Shown here: positions 36,013 through 45,277 of the stretch, one piece after another
Numbering within the stretch: position 1 is the stretch's first letter
Layout: each line of letters starts with the position of its first letter
Source of the DNA: DATFQI01 sp963816955
Lineage (GTDB): Bacteria; Actinomycetota; Thermoleophilia; Solirubrobacterales; Solirubrobacteraceae
NCBI GenBank assembly: GCA_963816955.1
Contig: CAWFME010000004.1
Coordinates: 248,001 to 312,000 of the forward strand
Direction: 5' to 3'
DNA: 64,000 nucleotides
The notes under the pieces: model-generated
Seen by the model: the letters and a program-made list of their open reading frames with translations, nothing else
The model's database searches: none
What the model was told of the DNA's origin: nothing
Program-made: the position numbers and the translations under genes

Positions 36013-36630
36013 GCTCAGCAGTGCGGGGAGCTCCTCCATCGAGCGGAACACCGTCGCCCCTTCGAGCGCGGCGGCCGGCGTCAGCGCGGAGTAGCCCAGC
36101 ACCGTCATGCCGGCCGCGCGGCCGGCCGCCACGCCTGCGGGGGCGTCCTCGACGACGACGCAGTCCGCCGGCGCGTGGCCCATCGCAGCCGCGGCGTGGA
36201 GGAACAGGTCGGGCGCCGGCTTGCCGTGCTCGACCTCGGTGGCGCTGAAGATCCGGCCCTCGAAGCGCGCGAGCAGCCCGGTCGCGTCGAGCGAGGTGCG
36301 GATCTTCTCGTGCGCGCCGCTGGAGGCCACGCACGTCGGGGCGGAGATCGCATCGAGCGCCGCCGCGATGCCCGGCACCGGCCGCAGCTCGCGCCGCAGC
36401 GCCGCGTACAGCTCCTCGTGGTAGCCGTCGGCGAAGCCGTCCGGCAGCGGCCGGCCGAGGCGCTGCTCTATGAGCGCTGCGCACGTCGCCCACGAGCGGC
36501 CCATGTAGTCGCGGATCGACTCCTCGGTGGTCGTCGGCAGGCCGATCGCCGTCAGGCGCTCGGCCAGGATCCGATTCGAGATCGGCTCGGAGTCGACGAG
36601 CACCCCGTCGCAGTCGAGAATGACCAGCAT
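35926..36630 (-). CDS. HAD-superfamily phosphatase (beta-phosphoglucomutase-like)
   Basis: A 234-aa haloacid-dehalogenase hydrolase. Motif I is VILDCDGVLVDSEPISN with the nucleophile Asp; motif II Ser in CVASSGAHEKIRTSL; motif III Lys in EHGKPAPDLFL; motif IV VVVEDAPAGVAAGRAAGM. A helical cap lies between motifs I and II. It resembles sugar-phosphate phosphatases such as YfbT or GS1-like enzymes. The last about 27 residues (PAAPRRRGRSPESIGRK) are read from structured repeat B, so the original C-terminus was probably replaced. It is divergent from dus. Confidence 0.88.
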   Translation of the reverse strand: MLVILDCDGVLVDSEPISNRILAERLTAIGLPTTTEESIRDYMGRSWATCAALIEQRLGRPLPDGFADGYHEELYAALRRELRPVPGIAAALDAISAPTCVASSGAHEKIRTSLDATGLLARFEGRIFSATEVEHGKPAPDLFLHAAAAMGHAPADCVVVEDAPAGVAAGRAAGMTVLGYSALTPAAALEGATVFRSMEELPALLSPDPPTPAAPRRRGRSPESIGRKPRWPAT

Positions 36631-36639
36631 GCGCCGCCG

Positions 36640-36646
36640 TACCCTA
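36640..36646. promoter_or_regulatory. Overlapping divergent -10 elements, HAD gene and dus
   Basis: TACCCT (36640-36645) ends 7 nt before the GTG of dus at 36653. TAGGGT on the minus strand (36641-36646) ends 10 nt before the ATG of the HAD gene at 36630. Both use the same 7 bp. Confidence 0.5.
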
Positions 36647-36652
36647 GAAGCC

Positions 36653-37627
36653 GTGCGATCGCTGACCGATCCATGGGAGCTCGGGGGCCTGACCATCCCC
36701 AACCGCGTCGTGCTCGCCCCGCTGGCGGGCATCGGCAACTGGTTCGTGCGCCTGCAGGCCAAGCGCTACGGCGCCGGCCTGGCGGTCTCGGAGATGGTCT
36801 CGAGCTTCGCGATCCACTACGAGAACCGCAAGACGCTCGACGAGCTGCTGGTGATCGACCCGCGCGAGCGCGAGGGCGGGCCGGTGGCGATGCAGCTGTT
36901 CGGCCAGGACCCGGCGGTCATGCGCACGGCCGCCGCGCGCGTCGCCGAGGCCGGCGCCGACCTGATCGACCTCAACATGGGCTGCCCCGTCCCGAAGGTC
37001 TGCAAGACCGGCGCGGGCGCCGCGCTGCTCAAGGACCCCGACACCGCCGTCGCGGTCGCGCGCGCCGCCGCCGAGGGCTCCGGCCTGCCCGTGACCGTCA
37101 AGCTGCGCGCCGAGGGCTTCGACGTGGCCAGGCGGCTGGTCGAGGAGGCCGGCGTCGCCGGCATCACCTTCCACCCGCGCACGGTCAAGGTCCGCCACAA
37201 GGGGCGCCCCGACTACGAGCTCGCCGCCGAGCTCGTCCAGACGCTGCCCGTGCCCGTGATCGTCTCGGGCGGCATGCGCGAGGCCGAGCACGTCCGCTGG
37301 GCGTTCGAGTACACGGGCGCCGCGGCGATCATGCTCGCCCGCGGCTCGCTCGGGAACCCGTGGCTGTTCGAGCAGGTGCTCGGCACGCGCGACGGCGACC
37401 CGGGCCGCGACGAGGTGCTCGAGGAGTGGGCGTGGGTCGTCGACCGCGCGGAGGAGCACCTCGGCCCCGAGCGCGCCGCCCGCTACCTGCGCAAGTTCCA
37501 CCCCTGGTACATCGAGCGCCTCGGCGAGGCCCCGGGCGTGCAGGACGCCCTGCAGCGCGCCGAGACGCTCGCCGAGCAGCGCGAGCTGATCGCCGGGCTG
37601 CGCGCGCTCACAGCCTCCGCGACGTGA
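36653..37627 (+). CDS. dus: tRNA-dihydrouridine synthase
   Basis: Reduces uridines in tRNA with FMN and NADPH. The 324-aa TIM barrel protein has VVLAPLAGIGNWFVRLQAKRYG, the active-site Cys in DLNMGCPVPKVCKTGAGAALL, VTVKLRAEG, FHPRTVKVRHKGRPD and the phosphate-binding VIVSGGM and IMLARGSLGNPWLF. Residues match the DusB type. GTG start at 36653 from the leaderless -10. Its last 20 nt overlap the convergent M14 gene. Confidence 0.94.
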   Translation: MRSLTDPWELGGLTIPNRVVLAPLAGIGNWFVRLQAKRYGAGLAVSEMVSSFAIHYENRKTLDELLVIDPREREGGPVAMQLFGQDPAVMRTAAARVAEAGADLIDLNMGCPVPKVCKTGAGAALLKDPDTAVAVARAAAEGSGLPVTVKLRAEGFDVARRLVEEAGVAGITFHPRTVKVRHKGRPDYELAAELVQTLPVPVIVSGGMREAEHVRWAFEYTGAAAIMLARGSLGNPWLFEQVLGTRDGDPGRDEVLEEWAWVVDRAEEHLGPERAARYLRKFHPWYIERLGEAPGVQDALQRAETLAEQRELIAGLRALTASAT

Positions 37628-40600
37628 GCTTCGCCGTCGTGCGCCGGCTCCCGCGCGCCACGGTGATGCGCACCTTGTGGTCGCCGCGCCGCGCCTTGCG
37701 CGCCGGGTAGCGCAGCCGCACGGTCTTCCCGCCGCGCGTGCTGCGCGCCTTGAACGAGCGCACGACCTTGCCTCCGCGCAGCACCCGCACGGTCACGCGC
37801 GCGCGGCGCTTGAGCCGGTAGGCGATCCGCAGCGGGACGGAGCGCGTCCCGCCGAACACCGCGCGCTCGAGCTTGAACGACTCGAGCGTGCCGCAGGTGG
37901 AGCGGCGGTGGAACTGCGGGCGCCTCTTGAAGCGGCCGTTCGTGCGCCGCAGCACGGTGCGCCGGGTGTCGGCGAGCTTGCCGTAGCGCGTCCGGTAGCG
38001 CACGAAGAACACGCCGTCGGAGACCCGGACGCCCTTGCGGTTCGCCCGCCCGTTCCAGGTGAACCCCTTGCGGCGGTTCCTGAAGCGCGCGACCAGGCGC
38101 TCCTCGAGCACGCGGCGGCCGTGGGAGACCTGGAAGACGTCCACGTCGACGCGGCGGCCGAGCCGGCGCGTGAAGCCCATCCGGACCTTGCGCCCGCGCG
38201 GCGTGGCCTTGGCCTTGGCGAAGCCCGCGGTGGCCGGGCACGCGGTCGCGCCGGCCGTCGTGGCCTGCGGCCGGCACTCCGCGCCGAGCAGGTTGCAGAA
38301 CAGGATCCAGCCCGTGTACGTCACCGCGTAGGGCTCGATGCCGAAGTCGTGGTCGAACGCCTCTGACGGCTGCGGCAGCAGCGCGCCGAGGAAGCGCACC
38401 CGCCCCGAGCCCTCGGGGATCTCGCCCATCGCCGCTCGCCCGTAGTCCGGGTCCGAGCCGCTCGCGCCGGCCTCGACCGCGCTGGCCAGCACCTTGCCGC
38501 CGGCCTTGGTCACGGCGTCCGCGGAGATGTCCCACGCGGGCGACTCCGCCGCGTCGGCGCCGACGTTGCCCTTGCTCGGGTCGGTGTTCTGGATCGCGAA
38601 GCCGAGCGGCGTCGGCTCGTAGGTCTGGCGGCGGTTGTCGGAGTTGAAGCGGGCGCCGTCCTGGCGCACGTCGTTGGGGGAGGAGACCAGCGGCTCGCCG
38701 AGCGTCGTCTCCTCCGCCGAGCGGCCGAACGCGACCTGCCCGACGTAGAGCTTGCGGCTCGCGACCGCGTCCGCCGGCACGCCGGTCACCCGCGGCAGCG
38801 CGCGCAGCGCGCCGTCGGTGAGCACGAGGTTGCCGCCCTTGCGCACCCACTCGCGCAGCTTGCCGTAGTAGCCCGCCTCGTCGCCGCCGCCCGGGAACGG
38901 GTCGTCGGCGAGCACGATCGAGCCGAAGCCGTCCAGCGACTGGCTGCCGGAGGCGATCCGCGCCGGGTCGAGCTTCGCGAAGTCGCCGGAGCTGCCCGGC
39001 ACGTAGCGGTTGAGGTCGGCCAGGAAGTCCGTGTTGGCGACGTCGTAGGCGCGCTCGCGCGGGCCGGCGGCGCCGCTCGTGTCACCGGCCGCCGTGGCGG
39101 GGCCCTGGCTGAACTCGACGTCCATGCGGGCGCCCGCGTCGAGCAGGCTCGGCGGGCCCTCGAGCACCGCCCGCCACTCGACCTTCTGGCCCTGGCGGTT
39201 GACGGCCAGCGGCCGGTTGACGGCGGCGGTGAGGGCGGCCTGGGCGTAGACCGGAGACTGGTTGTAGTCCTCCGCGACGGTGATGAACCCGTCCGCGTCG
39301 GGGTCGATGCCCGGGTGGTCGTCGCAGCCCTTGCACTGGACCTTCAGCGTCGTGACCGCGTTGCCGTCGGAGATCCCGAGCACGTTGAGCTTGGTGATGT
39401 CGACGCGCAGGCCGCCGTTGAAGACGTCCTTGCCCGCGTCGGGCGAGCCGTCGGCGGGCTGCTTGCCGAGCTTGACCGGGAAGTCGAAGACCACCTGACC
39501 GGCGCCCGGCGTGCCGGACTGGTCGGAGATCTTCGCCTGCGCGACCGTGCCCGGCGGCGTCTTGGGCTGGTTGTCGCGCTCGGGGCGCGCGAGCCGCGCG
39601 TTGGCGACGTAGCCCTTGCGGCCCGCCCCGTCGAAGGTCGCGCCGGGCGGGTTGAGGATCTGGGACAGCTGGGCGTAGATCAGCGCCTTGTTGCCGTCCA
39701 CGTGCAGCTGCTCGCCCTGGGGGTCGAAGACGATGTTGCGGTCGAGGTGCGAGAACGACATCTCGTTGTCGATGCCGTCCGCGTCGAGGCCGACGGGCGA
39801 GTCGAACCAGTCGCCCAGCGCGCCCGTGGTCGTGTAGTTGATCGTGTCGTAGACCGTGCCCCAGGTCTGCCCGTAGATGCGCGCGCACGCCTCGGTGCCG
39901 TCCACCGCCGGCGTGCAGCCGTTCTGTGACTTCGGGGTGTCGTTGGGCACGATCAGCGGCGACCAGGCGAGCGCCTTCTCGGAGACCTTGTGGATCGCCT
40001 TGGCGACCTCGCGCACGCGCGTGTCCTTGGCGAGGTCGTGACGGCCGTGGCCGAGCAGCGTGTAGGAGAGCGCGTCGGCCGTCAGCTGACCGTGCAGGTC
40101 GACGCCGCCGTCGAACTGCGCGCCCGTGGCCTTGACGTCGCCGAAGAAGCCGGCCAGCGCGCGGCTCTCGGGCTCCGACAGCGCGGAGTAGGGGCGGAAC
40201 GCGAAGCCGACGTCGGGCCAGTCGCGGTTGAGGTCGACGCCGTTGCCGTTGTAGCGCTGGAAGGAGATGCCGCCCGAGCTGATCGAGCCGCGGCGCCAGC
40301 CGTCGGGGTTGGGATACGTCACGTAGATGATCGAGCGCCGCAGGACCTCCGAGAAGGTCGGCGCGCCCGCGATCGTGCCCTCGGGGACGATCCGCTCGTC
40401 GGAGCGCTTGGTCGTCGCGGCCGTGACGAGGTCCTCGACCATGCGCGTGCCGCCCTCGACGCCCGCGCGCTCGATGCCGTGGATCGACAGCGACAGCGCG
40501 TAGCGCTTCTTGCCCTTGTCCGGGACGGTCTCGTCCGTGACCCGCAGGACGTAGAGGTCGCTCCTGTTGCGCCCGTTCCCCGTCGTCGGCAGGCCGGCCG

Positions 40601-40994
40601 AGCGGTAGCTCTCGCGCGGGGTGAACTCGAAGCGCCCGAGGTTGTTGCCCGGGAAGGCCTCCAGCTCGTTGGTGCCGGCGGCAGTGCCGTCCTCGTTGGC
40701 GCCGCGGCGGCCGTCGAGCGGCCACACCTCGAGGTAGCGCTGCCACTCCGGCTTGGAGTTCATGAAGGCGATGCCGTCCGTGAACTCGTCGACGCCGATG
40801 AACTGCACCGCCGGCACGTCGCCCTGGGCGTTGGGCGAGCACGGCTGCACGCCGGTCTGCCGGCAGCCGCCGAGCGGGTCCGGGAAGACGCGGCCGAGGG
40901 CGGCGTAGGAGCCGTCGTCGGTGGCGACCGGCGAGGCGGCTGCCGCCGTCGGGAGGAGGGCGAGCAGCAGGGCGGCGAGCAGGATCAGGCGCAT
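37608..40994 (-). CDS. Large secreted M14 zinc carboxypeptidase
   Basis: An 1128-aa exported protein. Residues 1-19 are a signal peptide (LILLAALLLALLPTAAAA). The M14 domain spans about 60-430, with HGIE as the zinc HxxE pair in SIHGIERAG, NGVDLNRDWPDVGF and a further His in GGVDLHGQ. A middle part (about 440-930) has beta-sandwich repeats and a segment like glutamine-amidotransferase-type folds (GGNLVLTDGALRALP). The last 190 residues are basic beta strands (TVRVLRGGKVVRSFKA) like FlgD-type Ig domains of surface proteins. The start at 40994 is set by the signal peptide. Likely degrades external proteins. Confidence 0.85.
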   Translation of the reverse strand: MRLILLAALLLALLPTAAAASPVATDDGSYAALGRVFPDPLGGCRQTGVQPCSPNAQGDVPAVQFIGVDEFTDGIAFMNSKPEWQRYLEVWPLDGRRGANEDGTAAGTNELEAFPGNNLGRFEFTPRESYRSAGLPTTGNGRNRSDLYVLRVTDETVPDKGKKRYALSLSIHGIERAGVEGGTRMVEDLVTAATTKRSDERIVPEGTIAGAPTFSEVLRRSIIYVTYPNPDGWRRGSISSGGISFQRYNGNGVDLNRDWPDVGFAFRPYSALSEPESRALAGFFGDVKATGAQFDGGVDLHGQLTADALSYTLLGHGRHDLAKDTRVREVAKAIHKVSEKALAWSPLIVPNDTPKSQNGCTPAVDGTEACARIYGQTWGTVYDTINYTTTGALGDWFDSPVGLDADGIDNEMSFSHLDRNIVFDPQGEQLHVDGNKALIYAQLSQILNPPGATFDGAGRKGYVANARLARPERDNQPKTPPGTVAQAKISDQSGTPGAGQVVFDFPVKLGKQPADGSPDAGKDVFNGGLRVDITKLNVLGISDGNAVTTLKVQCKGCDDHPGIDPDADGFITVAEDYNQSPVYAQAALTAAVNRPLAVNRQGQKVEWRAVLEGPPSLLDAGARMDVEFSQGPATAAGDTSGAAGPRERAYDVANTDFLADLNRYVPGSSGDFAKLDPARIASGSQSLDGFGSIVLADDPFPGGGDEAGYYGKLREWVRKGGNLVLTDGALRALPRVTGVPADAVASRKLYVGQVAFGRSAEETTLGEPLVSSPNDVRQDGARFNSDNRRQTYEPTPLGFAIQNTDPSKGNVGADAAESPAWDISADAVTKAGGKVLASAVEAGASGSDPDYGRAAMGEIPEGSGRVRFLGALLPQPSEAFDHDFGIEPYAVTYTGWILFCNLLGAECRPQATTAGATACPATAGFAKAKATPRGRKVRMGFTRRLGRRVDVDVFQVSHGRRVLEERLVARFRNRRKGFTWNGRANRKGVRVSDGVFFVRYRTRYGKLADTRRTVLRRTNGRFKRRPQFHRRSTCGTLESFKLERAVFGGTRSVPLRIAYRLKRRARVTVRVLRGGKVVRSFKARSTRGGKTVRLRYPARKARRGDHKVRITVARGSRRTTAKLTSRRL

Positions 40995-41051
40995 GCTGAC
41001 CTGCAACGCGGCGCGGGTCCGAAACCTTCGGTTGAACCGCTGTGCCGGTGC

Positions 41052-41057
41052 TACCAT
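41052..41057 (+). promoter_or_regulatory. Possible -10 element of the greA leader
   Basis: TACCAT with a TTGAAC 14 nt upstream (short spacing). It predicts a leader of about 85 nt before greA that includes the terminator-like hairpin at 41094. Confidence 0.35.
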
Positions 41058-41093
41058 GCCGCGCTGCGCCGAATCGCTTGAGCGCACTCACAG

Positions 41094-41122
41094 GTCCGCA
41101 TTTGCGCGGGCTTTTCTTTTCT
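41094..41122 (+). terminator. Terminator-like hairpin in the greA leader
   Basis: GTCCGC / GCGGGC (6 bp, one G-U pair) with a 6-nt loop, followed by TTTTCTTTT, the best U tract of the window. It lies 26 nt before the greA start and would act as an attenuator. Confidence 0.55.
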
Positions 41123-41147
41123 CCGGACCCAGACTTAGGACGACGAG

Positions 41148-41627
41148 ATGCAGAGAGACGTCCTGCTCACCCCCGAGGGGCTCGACAAGCTGAAGGATGA
41201 GATCGAGCACCTCTCCACGGTCAAGCGCCGCGAGGTCGCCGAGCGCATCAAGGAAGCGCGCGAGTTCGGCGACATCTCCGAGAACTCCGAGTACGACGAC
41301 GCCAAGAACGAGCAGGCGATGCTCGAGGCGCGGATCGCCTCCCTGGAGGAGAAGCTCCGCTCCGCGTCGGTGATCGACGCGTCCGAGCTGGACTCGAACG
41401 TCGTGCGCGTCGGCTCGCTCGTGTCGGTCAAGGACGAGGGCTCCGGCAAGTCGCTGAAGTACACGATCGTCGGCTCGACCGAGGCGAACCCGTCGGAGAA
41501 CCGGCTCTCGAACGAGTCGCCGGTCGGCAAGGGCCTGCTCGGCCGCAAGAAGGGCGACACCGTCAAGGTGCAGCTCCCCAACGGCAAGATCCGGGAGCTC
41601 AAGATCACCAAGATCGACGTCGCGTGA
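41148..41627 (+). CDS. greA: Transcription elongation factor GreA
   Basis: Rescues backtracked RNA polymerase by stimulating transcript cleavage. The 159-aa product has the N-terminal coiled coil (LTPEGLDKLKDEIEHL up to about residue 75) with acidic tip EFGDISENSEYDDAK, and a C-terminal FKBP-like domain with YTIVGSTEANP, SNESPVGKGLLGRKKGD. It overlaps lysS by 4 nt (GTGA), so translation elongation and transcription fidelity genes are coupled. Confidence 0.96.
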   Translation: MQRDVLLTPEGLDKLKDEIEHLSTVKRREVAERIKEAREFGDISENSEYDDAKNEQAMLEARIASLEEKLRSASVIDASELDSNVVRVGSLVSVKDEGSGKSLKYTIVGSTEANPSENRLSNESPVGKGLLGRKKGDTVKVQLPNGKIRELKITKIDVA

Positions 41628-43096
41628 GCGACGAGGCCGGCACCGCTTCTGGCGGTGAGGCCGAGATCCTCGCCGCCAGGCGGCGCAAGCTCGAGGAGCT
41701 GCGCGCCGCCGGCATCGACCCGTTCCCGCACGAGTTCGCCGGCGTCGTCCCGATCGAGCAGGCGCGCGAGGGACACGACGAGCTCGAGCCCGGCGGCGAG
41801 ACCGCCGAGCGCGTGCGCGTCGCCGGCCGCCTGACGGCCAAGCGCGGCCAGGGCAAGGCGATCTTCGCCGACCTCGTGGACCGCTCCGGGCGGATCCAGC
41901 TGCTCGGCCGGCTCAACGTGCTCGGCGAGGAGGCGTTCGAGCGCCTGCGCGCGGCCGACCTCGGCGACATCGTCGGGGCCGACGGCACGATCATCCGCTC
42001 CAAGGCGGGCGAGCTGACCGTCTCGCTCGACGACGTCACGCTGCTGGCCAAGTCGCTGCGGCCGCCGCCGTCCGAGTACTACGGGCTCGCCGACACCGAG
42101 ACGCGCTTCCGCCGCCGCGAGCTCGACCTGATCGCCAATCAGGAGTCGCGCGACGTGTTCCTCGCGCGGGCGCGCGTGATCTCGGAGATCCGCCGCTTCC
42201 TCGACGAGCACGGCTTCGTCGAGGTCGAGACCCCGATCCTGCAGACGCTCTACGGCGGCGCCGCGGCGCGGCCGTTCGTGACGCACCACCACACACTCGA
42301 CCGTGACATGTACCTGCGGATCGCCACCGAGCTGTACCTCAAGCGGCTGATCGTCGGCGGGCTCGAGCGCGTCTACGAGATCGGCAAGAACTTCCGCAAC
42401 GAGGGCGTCTCGCCCAAGCACAACCCCGAGTTCACCGTGCTCGAGTGGTACGAGGCCTACGCCGACTACGAGGACATCGCGGCGCGCTGCGAGCAGCTCG
42501 TGCACTGCGTGGCGAGCGCCCTCGGCCAGGGCGAGCGGTTCGCGCCGCCGTGGCACCGGGAGACGCTCGCGGGCGCGATCGAGTCGCGCTCCGGCGTCGA
42601 CATCCTCGCCCACCGCGACCTGGCGTCACTGCAGGCGGCGATGCGCGAGGCCGGCCACGAGGTCCCCGAGCACGAGGAGACCTGGGCGCGGCTCGTGGAC
42701 TTCCTGCTCTCGAAGTTCGTCGAGCCGACGCTGCAGGAGCCGACGTTCCTGCTCGACTATCCCGTCGAGCTCTCGCCGCTGGCCAAGCGCCACCGCAGCC
42801 AGGAGGGCCTCGTCGAGCGCTGGGAGGCGTTCGCGGGCGGGATGGAGATCGCCAACGCGTTCACCGAGCTCAACGACCCCGACGACCAGCGCGCCCGCTT
42901 CGAGGAGCAGAAGCGCGCCGCCGCCTCCGGCGACGAGGAGGCGCAGCCCTACGACGAGGCGTTCGTCGAGGCGCTCGAGCAGGGCATGCCGCCGACCGGC
43001 GGCATCGGGATCGGCATCGACCGGCTCGTGATGCTGCTCACCGGGCGGACCACGATCCGCGAGGTCGTGCTGTTCCCCGCGATGCGCGAGCCGTAG
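41624..43096 (+). CDS. lysS: Lysyl-tRNA synthetase, class II
   Basis: Charges tRNA-Lys. The 490-aa product has an N-terminal OB-fold (VRVAGRLTAKRGQGKAIFADL, SGRIQLLG), class II motif 1 around FVEVETPILQ, motif 2 FRNEGVSPKHNPEFTVLEWYEAYADY and motif 3 GGIGIGIDRLVMLLTG. GTG start in a GTGA overlap with greA. Length is usual. Confidence 0.97.
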   Translation: MSDEAGTASGGEAEILAARRRKLEELRAAGIDPFPHEFAGVVPIEQAREGHDELEPGGETAERVRVAGRLTAKRGQGKAIFADLVDRSGRIQLLGRLNVLGEEAFERLRAADLGDIVGADGTIIRSKAGELTVSLDDVTLLAKSLRPPPSEYYGLADTETRFRRRELDLIANQESRDVFLARARVISEIRRFLDEHGFVEVETPILQTLYGGAAARPFVTHHHTLDRDMYLRIATELYLKRLIVGGLERVYEIGKNFRNEGVSPKHNPEFTVLEWYEAYADYEDIAARCEQLVHCVASALGQGERFAPPWHRETLAGAIESRSGVDILAHRDLASLQAAMREAGHEVPEHEETWARLVDFLLSKFVEPTLQEPTFLLDYPVELSPLAKRHRSQEGLVERWEAFAGGMEIANAFTELNDPDDQRARFEEQKRAAASGDEEAQPYDEAFVEALEQGMPPTGGIGIGIDRLVMLLTGRTTIREVVLFPAMREP

Positions 43097-43099
43097 CCG

Positions 43100-45013
43100 C
43101 TAGCCGCCGGAGCCCGGCGCGGAGGAGAACGACGGCAGGTACGTGTCCGTGCTGTACCCGCACTGGTCGGCCGCGGGGAGCAGCACGAAGGGCCTCCTCC
43201 CGCGGCTCCGGCCTCCCTCCACGCGCACGGCCCGCACCCGCGCGGTGCGGGGGAGCGCCAGCACCCACGCGCGCCCGCCGCCGTAGCGGCGCGGCACCCG
43301 CACGACGCGGGCGCGGAGCGTCCGGCCGCCCGGCAGCACCGCGCGGACCGCGCGCGCCCCCCTGGGAAGCGTGCCGGCCATCACCGCCAGCCGCGGCGTG
43401 CAGGTCACGGCCGCGTGGATCCGGTAGTCCTCGCCGTTCGTGCTCAGGTGTGCGACGCACTCGGGGTGCTCGCCGCGCAGCGTCAGCGTGACGCACGTCC
43501 CGTAGCGATGCCGGGCCGCCGCGAGCCGCCAGCCACGCCCGCCGGCGAGCCGGGCGGAGCTCAGGAACGTGGGCTCGTCGGCGAAGAGGTCCGGGTCGTA
43601 GACGGGCAGCGTGCCGATCACCGCGCCTGCGGAGTCGAGCATCCGGAAGCGGTCCTCGAGCCCCGCGGTCGCCTCCGCGAGCAGGAACCGCACCGTCCCG
43701 GCGTAGCGCCCGCTGTAGCCGCCCTCGACCGTCGCGACCTCGCGGCCGTCCGGGAGCCGGACGCGGACGACCTCGCTCGGCAGCACCGCGCTCACGACCC
43801 CCGCGGTCGCGAGGCCGAACGCGTTCTCGCCGTTGACGGCCGGCAGCTGGCAGTCGCTCTGGTCGGCGAGCAGCCGGTCGATGCCGGCGCACAGGCGGTC
43901 CGCCGGCCCGTCGCGCACCACCAGCCGGTGGCCCTCGCTCTCGGCGACCACCTGCTCGCCGCCGGCGGGCGCCGGCTCCGTGCCCGGTGCCGGGAAGGCG
44001 AAGTAGCGGAGGATGCCGAAGCTCGCGCTGCCGCTGCACGGGAGGCCGCTCGGCGCCTCGCCGAGGTCGTAGCCCGCCCTGGCGCCGACCGCGCTGACCG
44101 ACCGGACCGCCTCACCGCGCGGGACCGCGGTCGCGAGGTAGCGGTGCTCGCGGCCCTGCGCGTCGAACAAGGTCCGCGTGCGGACCTCGCGCACGCGCCC
44201 GCTCCCGAGCCGCAGGCGCACCGCGGTGACGGCGTCGCCGACGAAACCGGAGAGCACCGTGCGCAGCCCGTCGCAACCTGCCGTCGGGAAGACGGCGAGG
44301 GTCTCGCGACTCGGGCCGGAGTCGCGGCAGGTCGTCGACGATCCGCTCTCGCCGTACTCGCCGCGCTCGCGCACGGCGATGCAGGTCAGGACCTCCGTGC
44401 GGTCGAGCTGGAGCGGCGTGGAGACCACACGGCGCCGGCTCTCCCCGGTCACGCTGGTCGAGTTACGGCCCGCGCGCTCGCGCAGCAGGACCCGGCGACG
44501 GCCGACGGCGGTGCCGAGGTACTCGCTCACGGCGACCCCCTGCAGCGAGCCGTCCGCGCCGAACAGGCGCACGGCCACCAGGCCCCCGCCGTCGTCGTCG
44601 CTCGGGTCGGTGAGCGGCAGCGACGCCAGGAAGAAGCGCAGCTTGCCGGCGTAGCGGCCGCGGTAGCCCGGGCCCGCGACGGTGTCGAAGCCGATCCGCC
44701 GGCCGTCCGACAGCTCGGCCTCGGCGCGCGTGATCGCGGCGGGCGCGGCGCCCGCGACGAGCAGCCGCTCGTCCGCCACCCAGGTGACGAGGCTCGACCG
44801 GCGCGGGCGCCACGGGGCCCGCCCGCAGGTCCCGGCGCCGCCCTCGAACTCCGCTGGGCCCTCGGACACCCGCAGGCACAGGTCCCCGCGGCGGTCACGG
44901 GCGTCGAGGCTCCCGCCGTCGATCCGCGCCACCTCCGCTGCGCTCGCGGGCGCCGCGAGGACGAGGAGCGCGAGCACGCCGAGCAGCAGGGACCGGTGAG
45001 CGTTCGTGAGCAT
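43100..45013 (-). CDS. Secreted protein with internal repeats, unknown function
   Basis: A 637-aa exported protein with a signal peptide (LLLGVLALLVLAAPASA). It contains at least two copies of a repeat: one around GYRGRYAGKLRFFLASLP (about 120-140) and one around GYSGRYAGTVRFLLAEAT (about 430-450), each preceded by a segment with DGR. Cys are spaced evenly (DLCLR, GTCGR, LTCIAV), suggesting disulfides. Many Arg in strands give a basic surface. No family is recognised. Confidence 0.65.
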   Translation of the reverse strand: MLTNAHRSLLLGVLALLVLAAPASAAEVARIDGGSLDARDRRGDLCLRVSEGPAEFEGGAGTCGRAPWRPRRSSLVTWVADERLLVAGAAPAAITRAEAELSDGRRIGFDTVAGPGYRGRYAGKLRFFLASLPLTDPSDDDGGGLVAVRLFGADGSLQGVAVSEYLGTAVGRRRVLLRERAGRNSTSVTGESRRRVVSTPLQLDRTEVLTCIAVRERGEYGESGSSTTCRDSGPSRETLAVFPTAGCDGLRTVLSGFVGDAVTAVRLRLGSGRVREVRTRTLFDAQGREHRYLATAVPRGEAVRSVSAVGARAGYDLGEAPSGLPCSGSASFGILRYFAFPAPGTEPAPAGGEQVVAESEGHRLVVRDGPADRLCAGIDRLLADQSDCQLPAVNGENAFGLATAGVVSAVLPSEVVRVRLPDGREVATVEGGYSGRYAGTVRFLLAEATAGLEDRFRMLDSAGAVIGTLPVYDPDLFADEPTFLSSARLAGGRGWRLAAARHRYGTCVTLTLRGEHPECVAHLSTNGEDYRIHAAVTCTPRLAVMAGTLPRGARAVRAVLPGGRTLRARVVRVPRRYGGGRAWVLALPRTARVRAVRVEGGRSRGRRPFVLLPAADQCGYSTDTYLPSFSSAPGSGG

Positions 45014-45084
45014 GGCTTGCAGGGATCATCGCGCAGGACCCGGCGGGACGCACTGCAGGGTGCGCGGCACGCCTGTCGAAGCCT

Positions 45085-45105
45085 GTCCGAACCGCCCGTT
45101 CGGAC
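45085..45105. promoter_or_regulatory. Palindrome upstream of clpC
   Basis: GTCCGAAC, a 5-nt centre and GTTCGGAC form a perfect 8-bp inverted repeat, followed by the palindrome CGTTCGAACG (45109-45118). Likely an operator for a stress regulator. The 5-nt spacing does not fit the usual LexA box (4 nt). Confidence 0.45.
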
Positions 45106-45131
45106 GCCCGTTCGAACGTCGGGACCATTGG

Positions 45132-45137
45132 TAAACT
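45132..45137 (+). promoter_or_regulatory. -10 element in the clpC upstream region
   Basis: TAAACT ends 5 nt before the ATG of a 44-aa ORF at 45143 and 175 nt before clpC. Confidence 0.45.
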
Positions 45138-45142
45138 GACTC

Positions 45143-45277
45143 ATGGCCGCAATTCGAACCCCGCGTCGCTCATCCGGTCCGGCGTCCGTGCCGAATACCG
45201 GGTCAGAGGCCGGGGTATTTTCGTCTCTCGGCCTGTACGCCCAACCGACCGACGGAAACTTCACGACCGAGCGCTAG
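45143..45277 (+). CDS. Possible leaderless upstream ORF of clpC (44 aa)
   Basis: An ORF of 44 codons starts at the predicted transcription start and ends 35 nt before clpC. The product is hydrophilic (RTPRRSSGPASVPN and GVFSSLGLYAQP) with no recognisable family. It may be a leader peptide or chance. The remaining leader up to clpC holds only its ribosome site. Confidence 0.3.
   Translation: MAAIRTPRRSSGPASVPNTGSEAGVFSSLGLYAQPTDGNFTTER

Noticed and set aside
45085..45105. LexA/SOS box before clpC
   Set aside because: GAAC and GTTC half-sites are 5 nt apart, not the 4 nt of the actinobacterial SOS box.
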